14,738 nucleotides of DNA from Planctomycetaceae bacterium. GTDB lineage: Bacteria; Planctomycetota; Phycisphaerae; Phycisphaerales; SM1A02. Below are positions 7,423-13,639 of this stretch, piece after piece (positions within the stretch are counted from its first letter, which is position 1; every line of letters begins with the position of its first letter). The DNA lies in contig NSIA01000034.1 of the NCBI GenBank assembly GCA_002737585.1, forward strand, positions 1,963-16,700. Direction: 5' to 3'. Both the position numbers and the translations under genes were made by a program. The notes under the pieces were generated by a model. The model had not been told where the DNA came from. It saw only the letters and a list, made by a program, of their open reading frames with translations, and searched no databases.

Positions 7423-8901
7423 TCAGACGCGCTCGGGCGCAGTCATTCCAGCCGGGATAGTAACAGCGTCACCACTCTCAACCATGGAGGCGATGGGATA
7501 CGCGCATGAATCAATCATCGCAGCTCCAGCAGGACGAAGATTCCCACTTCGGCCAAGTCCGCCAAATGGCAGCTTTCCACTCGCGCCCGCGGTGCCGCAA
7601 TTGATGTTGATGCAACCCGCGCGCAGCCGATCCATGGCAGCACGAATGACTGCTGGCTGTTGCGTGAAGACGCTGGCGGCGAGACCAAATTCCGTTGCAT
7701 TCGCCTGTGAAATGGCGTCGTGCAGGTCTTTGGCAACTGCAATCCGGACCACTGGGCCAAAAACCTCGCGGTCCGTTGCCAATTCAAATCGCGGTGCAAG
7801 CAACACACCGGGCGTGGCAAACCAACCTTCGCTCGTTCTCTCGCGCTGCGATGAGTCCGCAGCAATTCCGGTCCCGAATGCACGCGCCGCCAGCAATACC
7901 TGCTCACCGCGCGCCCTGCACTCTTCTTGGAACGCAACGGTTGCATCACGCGCCTCGCGACTCACCAGTGGACCCATGAACGGCGCAGGATCTGCATCAC
8001 CGGCCGCCACCGTGATGGTGCGCGCGCACTCAACAAATGCAGCAATGAATCGTTCGGCCACTGTCTCATGGACGATGATGCGCCGCGTGCACGTGCAGCG
8101 TTGCCCAGTACTGATGAACGCGCAGCGCACGCATTCAATGACTGCTTGCCGCAAGTCAGCATCATCCATCACGATGGCTGCATTACTTCCGCCCATCTCC
8201 AGAGCCACCATGCGGCCGGGACGGTCGAGGTTGGCTTCCATGATGCGCCGACCAACTGGCCAACTTCCAGTGAAGAGCACTCCGTCGACGTCCGCATGCG
8301 CCACGAGCGCGGCAGCCACATCACCGCGACCCTGCACCGTATTGAATACGCCAGCAGGCATGCCCGCTTCGTTCATCAAATCAGTCAGTAACGCGCCAAC
8401 TGCCGGAGTCTTCTCGCTTGGCTTAAAAACCACCGTATTGCCTGCATAAAGCGCCGGAACCCAATGCCCATTGGGTAAATGCGCCGGGAAGTTGAACGGA
8501 CCGATCACCGCCATCACGCCGTACGGCCGGTACGAACAATTGTTGGACCGCGTGGCAGTTGCCGGAATCTGATAGCCAGCAATGCGTGCACGCACGCGAT
8601 CTTCCAGCGTGACATTGACTTTATCCGCCAGCAACGCCGCTTCTTGCCGCGCCTCAGCGATGGTCTTTCCCGTCTCACGAGTCAGTAGTGTGGCAATGCG
8701 CTCAGCGTGGCGAACGGTCACTGCTGCCCACGCGCGTAACACCTCGGCGCGCTCCTCAGGCGTTCGCGCACTCCATGCCGGAAATGCCGCACGCGCTGCT
8801 TGCACCGCGGCGCCCACTACGCCCACTTCAATGCGAAATCGCCCAACCTCAACGGATGGGCGCGCTGGATCAACTGAAACGATTTCGTTTGCCGCGGTCA
8901 T
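7423..8901 (-). CDS. astD: N-succinylglutamate 5-semialdehyde dehydrogenase
   Basis: AstD oxidises N-succinylglutamate 5-semialdehyde to N-succinylglutamate with NAD+, the fourth step of the arginine succinyltransferase pathway. The product has 492 residues, the same as E. coli AstD as I recall it. The aldehyde-dehydrogenase features are intact: GPFNFPAHLPNGH at 134-146, the cofactor-side FKPSEKTP at 159-166, FTGS at 210-213, the general base Glu235 in LEMGGSN, the catalytic Cys269 in GQRCTC, and EVFGP at 379-383. The FNFP.HLPNGH stretch, the GQRCTC active site and the PFGGLGRSGNLRP tail are AstD-type features rather than those of a generic betaine- or succinate-semialdehyde enzyme. Its ATG overlaps the astA stop as ATGA, so the two are probably translationally coupled. 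Substrate assignment rests on this context plus the motifs; a six-carbon homologue (succinyl-aminoadipate semialdehyde) is possible. Confidence 0.92.
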   Translation of the reverse strand: MTAANEIVSVDPARPSVEVGRFRIEVGVVGAAVQAARAAFPAWSARTPEERAEVLRAWAAVTVRHAERIATLLTRETGKTIAEARQEAALLADKVNVTLEDRVRARIAGYQIPATATRSNNCSYRPYGVMAVIGPFNFPAHLPNGHWVPALYAGNTVVFKPSEKTPAVGALLTDLMNEAGMPAGVFNTVQGRGDVAAALVAHADVDGVLFTGSWPVGRRIMEANLDRPGRMVALEMGGSNAAIVMDDADLRQAVIECVRCAFISTGQRCTCTRRIIVHETVAERFIAAFVECARTITVAAGDADPAPFMGPLVSREARDATVAFQEECRARGEQVLLAARAFGTGIAADSSQRERTSEGWFATPGVLLAPRFELATDREVFGPVVRIAVAKDLHDAISQANATEFGLAASVFTQQPAVIRAAMDRLRAGCININCGTAGASGKLPFGGLGRSGNLRPAGAAMIDSCAYPIASMVESGDAVTIPAGMTAPERV

Positions 8902-9926
8902 GCGCCTTGCTCGAGCGCGGTCACCCCAATGACATCGCCGATGGCCGCACCAATAGCTTCGGCTGTTGCCTTTGCTAGCCGAATGTGCTTGCCATCAAGT
9001 GCATACGCGCCACGCGTGGCTCGGAATCCAAGACCCCGATTGGCCGCACAACTCACAAATCCAACGCGATTGAGCCGCTCATCACCTGCAATCAGCGTCG
9101 CTTGCGAAGTTGCCGCCACCAATGGAATACTGTCGACCGTCGCCTCCAAATACGGTCCGCCGTCAAACGGATCGCACCGGTCGTGATACGCAAACCCCTG
9201 TTTTTCAAGCATTGATCGAGCCGGCCGAGTTTCCTCGCCAACCTTGCCAATCAGGTTGCGCGCCTCTGGCGGCAAGGTGCTCGCGTAAATCTCTTCCTTG
9301 GGAAGGAGACTGGTCATGAATTCTTTACTGTGCTGACAGAATGCATCAGCCTCGGTGTAACTCAAGTTGATAAAGCGGCGCCCGAAGAATTCCCAGAACA
9401 ACGTCTGGCTATCCGGGGTGAGTGGTCCCATCAGTTCCGCAAGAATGCGGTCTTGGAACATCGCGCGGTGCAATCCAAGGAAGTGGAAACGCACCAGCGA
9501 AAGCAGTGATCCGAGTTTCTCCCGGTGACCGCGGTAGCCGGGCGCAAGAATCAATCCACCCAGTTCGCTTGGTCCAGTTTCGTCAGTCATGACCTGGATG
9601 GTCATATGCACTGCGCCCGTATTCAGGTCGCGGCTGAAGTGCTCACGGCGCCGCACTTGTAGGAAAATCTGCGGCCACCCTTCCCAGCCAATTCGGCAAA
9701 TCAATGAACTGGTGCCAATGACTCCACCGGTCTCGCTGTCCTCCAGCACAAACATGAATTGCCGCTGCCGGTCGTCAGACACATCACCAGCAAAGCTGCG
9801 CCGACTGCGGCTGACCTTGGAGGTAATGATGTCTTTGTCGGCAGGCAGGTTGATGAAATGCACCATGCGCGCCAATTTCAGGAGCGTGGGCACGTCATCG
9901 GGCATTGCTTGGCGAATCACAAACAT
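8898..9926 (-). CDS. astA: Arginine/ornithine N-succinyltransferase
   Basis: AstA transfers succinyl from succinyl-CoA to the alpha-amino group of arginine (in Pseudomonas, also ornithine), starting the succinyltransferase pathway. The 342-residue product matches the family length (about 340-345). Family features include the start FVIRQAMPDDVPTLLKLA, FVLEDSETGGVIG near 59-71, SELGGLILAPGYRG in the acetyltransferase-like core, and FWEFFGRRF. The most diagnostic part is ARSMLEKQGFAYHDRCDPFD followed by GGPYLEA. I chose the ATG at 9926, not an ATG at 10025: the upstream 33 residues do not look like AstA and would overlap the aminotransferase gene. A GGAG Shine-Dalgarno sits five bases before 9926. 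It follows the aminotransferase gene by 61 bases and overlaps astD by four. AstB is absent here, so ornithine or another diamine amino acid may be the real substrate. Confidence 0.92.
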   Translation of the reverse strand: MFVIRQAMPDDVPTLLKLARMVHFINLPADKDIITSKVSRSRRSFAGDVSDDRQRQFMFVLEDSETGGVIGTSSLICRIGWEGWPQIFLQVRRREHFSRDLNTGAVHMTIQVMTDETGPSELGGLILAPGYRGHREKLGSLLSLVRFHFLGLHRAMFQDRILAELMGPLTPDSQTLFWEFFGRRFINLSYTEADAFCQHSKEFMTSLLPKEEIYASTLPPEARNLIGKVGEETRPARSMLEKQGFAYHDRCDPFDGGPYLEATVDSIPLVAATSQATLIAGDERLNRVGFVSCAANRGLGFRATRGAYALDGKHIRLAKATAEAIGAAIGDVIGVTALEQGA

Positions 9927-9931
9927 CAGAA

Positions 9932-9935
9932 CTCC
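9932..9935 (-). promoter_or_regulatory. Shine-Dalgarno of astA
   Basis: GGAG on the minus strand lies five bases before the ATG at 9926. It is one of the few clear ribosome-binding sites in the window and decides the astA start against the upstream ATG at 10025. It sits in the only sizeable gap (9927-9987) within the run, so astA and astD may be translated independently of the genes before them. Confidence 0.6.
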
Positions 9936-9987
9936 ACTATCGGCACAATTGAGGCCCTTCCGGAGCCTGTTTCGATGTCCGAGAATG

Positions 9988-11415
9988 TCACGCCGTGCGC
10001 GCCATAGAGCGCTCGAGAACCTCAAATACCGGCCCCCATTGCTCCGGGGTCATCACGCCCACTGGCGGCAGCATGCGCACGTGGTACGGCCCGTGCCCAC
10101 AGTAGAACGCCATCACGCCGTCCTCAAACAGCGCCTGCAGCAGCTTCATGATTCGGTCCTTATCACCACCGAAAGGCGTCAATCGACACATTCCACCCGT
10201 GCCCCCCATGTATTCCTTACTGGTGCGACCAAATGCATCGGAAACGGGAGTGAACCACTCCGGATGTCGCTCCACGAGTGTGGCAGCATGCGTACGGAAC
10301 GCCGCGTGCAACTTTGCATTACGACCGTCTGCTCCGTAGTAGCCACCATCGCGCATGATCCGCAACGCTTCCATTCCCACTTGCAATGCCGATGTGCTGG
10401 CTGTGAATGTTCCACTCAACAGTCCAGGCTTCGGGTTCATCTCTGGCGCAAAGAGGCACGCGCACGCCTGACTCATCTTGCCGATGGTGACCACGTCTAT
10501 GTATTCGCCAAGCCCAAGTTGCTCAAAGCAGAACATGCTTTCCGTGCGACCAAAGCTCTGCACTTCGTCATCCCACACTGGAATTCCTGCGGCCTTGCAT
10601 GTCTCCATCAATGCCAACAGGAACCCGCGCGGCGCAACATTAAATCCGCCCTCGCCTTGCACCAATTCCATCACGAAGCACGCATGCTGCCCCGGATACC
10701 GGTGGATGTATTGCTTCAAGTGCCACACTGCCATGTCCGTGCAACGCGGACCCATGAGTGGGTCATAGAACGGCATGTAATCCACCAGCGTGGAAAGCGG
10801 CAATCCCTGCCGATACGCGGCGGTGTCACCAATTTGACTCATGGTGATTGATCGACCCATGAAGCAATCTTGGAACGCAAGAATGCGCGGTGCGCCACCG
10901 GTCTTCTGCATGCACACCTTGAGCGCGGCCTCATTCACCATGCAACCGGAATTGCTGACGAAGCAGTGCTCCATGCGACTGTTGCGCTTCGCTTCCGCAA
11001 CAAGCAGCTCAGCAAACGCAACACTGTCCTGGTTGCTAGTGAGATTGCCTTGCATGCACAGGTCAGAAAGCCCGGCCCGCAATGCAGCAGCGGTCATGCG
11101 CGGATCACTGTGGCCAAACATGTGGACACCAATGCCATTCAACATGTCCCACTTCACACTGCCATCAAGTAACTCCACCAGCGGCCCGTTACCAAGCCCG
11201 GTTCCCAGATACGGCATGATCGGTCCACGACCACGCACCGCGGCGGTCCGCTTCATGGCAGCTGCGAACGATTCCTTCAGCGCCGGATCAGCGGCACGTG
11301 CACCAGTCAGCGCCTGTTGCGCACGCTGCACGCGCGCGACGATGGCCTGAATGTGCTGGGTCACCTCCGAATCAACGGCGAGTGGGCTTGAAAGTGGAGC
11401 GATCGCGTCAGTCAT
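9988..11415 (-). CDS. Class III PLP-dependent aminotransferase (probable omega-aminotransferase of the succinyltransferase pathway)
   Basis: A pyridoxal-phosphate aminotransferase of fold type I, class III, which typically moves a terminal amino group from ornithine-, lysine- or acyl-ornithine-like substrates to 2-oxoglutarate. Visible features are the phosphate-site SNSG at 154-157, VQGEGG at 252-257, the PLP-nitrogen Asp283 in DDEVQSFGRTE, and the Schiff-base Lys313 in TIGKMSQ. At 475 residues it is longer than AstC/ArgD (about 400), mostly by an N-terminal extension. The GKMSQACA lysine context is closer to my memory of L-lysine 6-aminotransferases (GKKTQVCG) than to AstC. Its ATG overlaps the M20 gene stop as ATGA. 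From context it should turn an N2-succinylated diamine acid into the semialdehyde for AstD, taking the place of AstC. The DapC role (succinyl-amino-oxopimelate) is an alternative. Family certain, substrate uncertain. Confidence 0.88.
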   Translation of the reverse strand: MTDAIAPLSSPLAVDSEVTQHIQAIVARVQRAQQALTGARAADPALKESFAAAMKRTAAVRGRGPIMPYLGTGLGNGPLVELLDGSVKWDMLNGIGVHMFGHSDPRMTAAALRAGLSDLCMQGNLTSNQDSVAFAELLVAEAKRNSRMEHCFVSNSGCMVNEAALKVCMQKTGGAPRILAFQDCFMGRSITMSQIGDTAAYRQGLPLSTLVDYMPFYDPLMGPRCTDMAVWHLKQYIHRYPGQHACFVMELVQGEGGFNVAPRGFLLALMETCKAAGIPVWDDEVQSFGRTESMFCFEQLGLGEYIDVVTIGKMSQACACLFAPEMNPKPGLLSGTFTASTSALQVGMEALRIMRDGGYYGADGRNAKLHAAFRTHAATLVERHPEWFTPVSDAFGRTSKEYMGGTGGMCRLTPFGGDKDRIMKLLQALFEDGVMAFYCGHGPYHVRMLPPVGVMTPEQWGPVFEVLERSMARTA

Positions 11416-12635
11416 GCGCGCATCGTAGATGCGACCGAGGCCGCTGTGCGCAGCAAGGACAGCGCCACTAACTGCGCACGGTCAACCATGCCGTCCAGAT
11501 CCACCCACTCATCCTCGCGGTGCAGATTGCCGCCACGCACGCCCAGCGTGTCCAGCGTTGGTAGCCCGGCCGCCTGCAAATTGTTGCCATCGCAGACTCC
11601 GCCGGTACGACCAAACGGCAACGCGCGCCCAAGGTCCTCACTTGCTCCACGAACGAGGTGTGCCAATCGCTCCACTTCCGGCGTCAACGGCTTGGCGGGA
11701 CGACCCGCAATCTGCCGCACCCGTACACGCGGAACCTCACCGTCGGCCCCGCATGCCAGCGCGTCAAGCCCGCTGGCAATGTGTGCCTCTTCGGCACCCG
11801 ATGCAAACCGCATGTTCCCCCAAGCGGAAGCATGATCCGGCACAATGTTTGTCACCGCCCCACCCTGCAGCGGCCCGATGTTCACAATACGACCCGCCGC
11901 CGGATCAGCCAATGCCTCGGCCCGACCAACGCTTTCGCAGAGCGCACGCACGGCGCTGCAGCCCTTCGCGTAATCGCGGCCAACATGTACCGCCCGTCCA
12001 AATGCATCAATACGGAACTGCGCAGCACCCATGCGCTCCACGATCAACGAATCGCCCTCGCCCGCGGGCTCAAACACAAACCCCGCCGCGTGCCCCGGAG
12101 CCAATGATCGCAGCGCTGCTGCCGATCCGTAACTACCCGTCTCTTCATCGGGAACCAGGACAAAGGTCCATGCCAGCGGATGTCCAGCGTCACGAATCGC
12201 TTCAAGCGCCGCAAGCGCAATCACCAGCCCGCCCTTCATGTCCGCCGCACCTGGACCGGTGGCTCGTCCGCCGCCAATGGAGCGCAACTCACGGAACGAT
12301 CCATGCGGATCATGCACGGTGTCAAAGTGACCGCTGAGTAATAGGCGCGGTCCAGCACCCGCGTGTTCTGCGGCAAGAATGTCCACCCCTTCGGCTGCAT
12401 GGGTACTTTCCCACGGCGGATCGATCCAATCCGGACGACGCTCACAGGTGATGTCGCGCGTCACCGCACCCAACTGGCGCAATCGATGTGCAAGCGCCGC
12501 ACGCTGGCCATGCAAGCCGGTGGCGTGCCCGCGCCCAGTCGGAATCGCTACCCACGCTGTCAATTCATCCACCATGCGTTGCTGCCATGCTGCAATGCGG
12601 CTGCACACATCACGCTCCAGATCATTCATAGTCAT
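11412..12635 (-). CDS. M20 family metallopeptidase (carboxypeptidase G2-like), candidate N-succinylglutamate desuccinylase
   Basis: A dinuclear-zinc amidohydrolase of the M20 family, 407 residues. The metal site is complete: His103 and catalytic Asp105 in SGHFDTV, bridging Asp132 in GPGAADMKGG, the DEE motif with base Glu164 and ligand Glu165, Glu189 in FEPAGEGD, and His372 in NLHRED. A dimerisation lid domain spans about 200-310. The layout and motifs recall carboxypeptidase G2, which releases glutamate from N-acyl-glutamates, more than ArgE. The relatives DapE, ArgE and acyl-citrulline deacylases share the fold. The gene overlaps dapF upstream and the aminotransferase downstream by ATGA and has a strong AGGAG site. 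Since no AstE (M14 family) is present, I infer that it removes succinate from N-succinylglutamate. A DapE role is the main alternative given the dapF neighbour. There is no signal peptide. Confidence 0.87.
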   Translation of the reverse strand: MTMNDLERDVCSRIAAWQQRMVDELTAWVAIPTGRGHATGLHGQRAALAHRLRQLGAVTRDITCERRPDWIDPPWESTHAAEGVDILAAEHAGAGPRLLLSGHFDTVHDPHGSFRELRSIGGGRATGPGAADMKGGLVIALAALEAIRDAGHPLAWTFVLVPDEETGSYGSAAALRSLAPGHAAGFVFEPAGEGDSLIVERMGAAQFRIDAFGRAVHVGRDYAKGCSAVRALCESVGRAEALADPAAGRIVNIGPLQGGAVTNIVPDHASAWGNMRFASGAEEAHIASGLDALACGADGEVPRVRVRQIAGRPAKPLTPEVERLAHLVRGASEDLGRALPFGRTGGVCDGNNLQAAGLPTLDTLGVRGGNLHREDEWVDLDGMVDRAQLVALSLLRTAASVASTMRA

Positions 12636-13609
12636 TGTTCGCGCTCCTGTGGTTGTGCGGCCAGGTCAAGCGTTCCTTCGAACACTTCAACCGCCGGTCC
12701 GGTCATCTGCACGCTGGACTCGCTGCCTTCCCACTCCAATAACAGGTCTCCGCCGGGCAAATGCGCCCGCACTGGCGAACATGTTCTGCCGGTCATAACG
12801 CCAGCAACACATACCGCGCTTGCACCGGTGCCGCACGCTTGCGTAGCGCCGCTGCCGCGCTCCCACGTTCGCATGCGCACCTCGGCCATGCCGGTGGCGT
12901 TCAACACCTGAACAAAGTGAACATTGATCCGCTCCGGAAACCATGCGTGCCGTTCCATGAACGGGCCCACTTGTTCAAGGGGCACGCGCGCAACATCCGC
13001 GCACCACAGCACCGCGTGCGGATTTCCCATGGACACCAAGGTCATGCGCGGATCAAGCCCACATGCTTCCTGCCATCCGGCCGGAGCACCCGCGAGCGTC
13101 CAGAATTCATCCGGGAGCGCAAAGTCCACCACTGCCGCCGACAGTGAAACGCCAGGAATAGAAGCCGGAATGCGCGCGGCTGCCAAGATGGGCGCACCCA
13201 TCGAAACCATTGCTTCATGCACCGTTCCATCATGCCCACCGCGCATCCAATGCACTTCAAGAACCCCGCGCCGCGTTTCCACGCGCAACGGTTGCCGATC
13301 ACACAGACCACGGTCCACTGCAAATTTCGCCACGCAACGAATGCCGTTGCCGCACATCATCCCTTCGCTTCCGTCAGCGTTGTACATACGCATACGTACA
13401 TCAGCGGCGACGCCCGGAGTCACCGGATCAACCATGATGAGCCCATCGCTACCGATACCAACATGCCGGTCGCTCACCCAACGAGCAAGCGCGGGCGGAT
13501 CGCTGACGGGATGCTGCGCGCCATCGATGTACACGTAATCGTTGCCAAGTCCGTGCATCTTGGCAAAGCTGATGGCCTGGCCACTGGGAAGTTCACGCCT
13601 TGATTTCAT
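12632..13609 (-). CDS. dapF: Diaminopimelate epimerase
   Basis: DapF interconverts LL- and meso-diaminopimelate without a cofactor, using two cysteines, for lysine and peptidoglycan synthesis. Both are present: Cys86 in MMCGNGIRC and Cys259 in QACGTGAS. The substrate-binding residues also fit: Asn23 in KMHGLGNDYVYID, Asn88, Asn196 in MGNPHAV, Asn229 in ERINVHF, and Glu250-Arg251 in WERGSG. The usual GET before the second cysteine reads GAT here. The protein has 325 residues against about 275 normally; much of the excess is an inserted stretch around 160-190. I took the ATG at 13609. An ATG at 13660 would add 17 residues that overlap the upstream gene and include a repeated GHDGHDG. The stop overlaps the M20 start as ATGA, tying it to a run that otherwise looks catabolic. 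Other epimerases of this fold, such as the histidine racemase CntK, are a less likely alternative. Confidence 0.9.
   Translation of the reverse strand: MKSRRELPSGQAISFAKMHGLGNDYVYIDGAQHPVSDPPALARWVSDRHVGIGSDGLIMVDPVTPGVAADVRMRMYNADGSEGMMCGNGIRCVAKFAVDRGLCDRQPLRVETRRGVLEVHWMRGGHDGTVHEAMVSMGAPILAAARIPASIPGVSLSAAVVDFALPDEFWTLAGAPAGWQEACGLDPRMTLVSMGNPHAVLWCADVARVPLEQVGPFMERHAWFPERINVHFVQVLNATGMAEVRMRTWERGSGATQACGTGASAVCVAGVMTGRTCSPVRAHLPGGDLLLEWEGSESSVQMTGPAVEVFEGTLDLAAQPQEREQ
12644..12648 (-). promoter_or_regulatory. Shine-Dalgarno of the M20 peptidase gene
   Basis: AGGAG on the minus strand, eight bases before the ATG at 12635 and inside the 3' end of dapF. It is the strongest ribosome-binding site in the window. 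It favours the first ATG over a second one two codons later, despite the ATGA overlap with dapF. Confidence 0.7.
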
Positions 13610-13621
13610 GAGTGACCGCCC

Positions 13622-13639
13622 ATCATGGCCATCATGGCC
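13622..13639. repeat. Tandem 9-base repeat ATCATGGCC x2
   Basis: Two perfect copies of ATCATGGCC stand back to back at 13622-13630 and 13631-13639. They span the stop codon of the upstream gene and the leader of dapF. This may be simple slippage; no function is evident. Confidence 0.5.

Noticed and set aside
7406..8449. A 347-codon plus-strand frame opposite astD
   Set aside because: It is a shadow of astD. The protein is Ala/Ser/Arg-rich with no recognisable motif.
9927..10025. A 33-residue N-terminal extension of AstA
   Set aside because: It overlaps the aminotransferase 3' end and lacks AstA similarity; a Shine-Dalgarno marks 9926 instead.
9589..10851. A 420-codon plus-strand frame spanning astA and the aminotransferase gene
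   Set aside because: It runs opposite two well-supported genes and across the gap between them, and has no domain.
11416..11427. TACGAT six bases before the aminotransferase ATG as a -10 box
   Set aside because: It lies inside the M20 coding sequence next to an ATGA overlap, where coupling explains the start. A chance match is likely.
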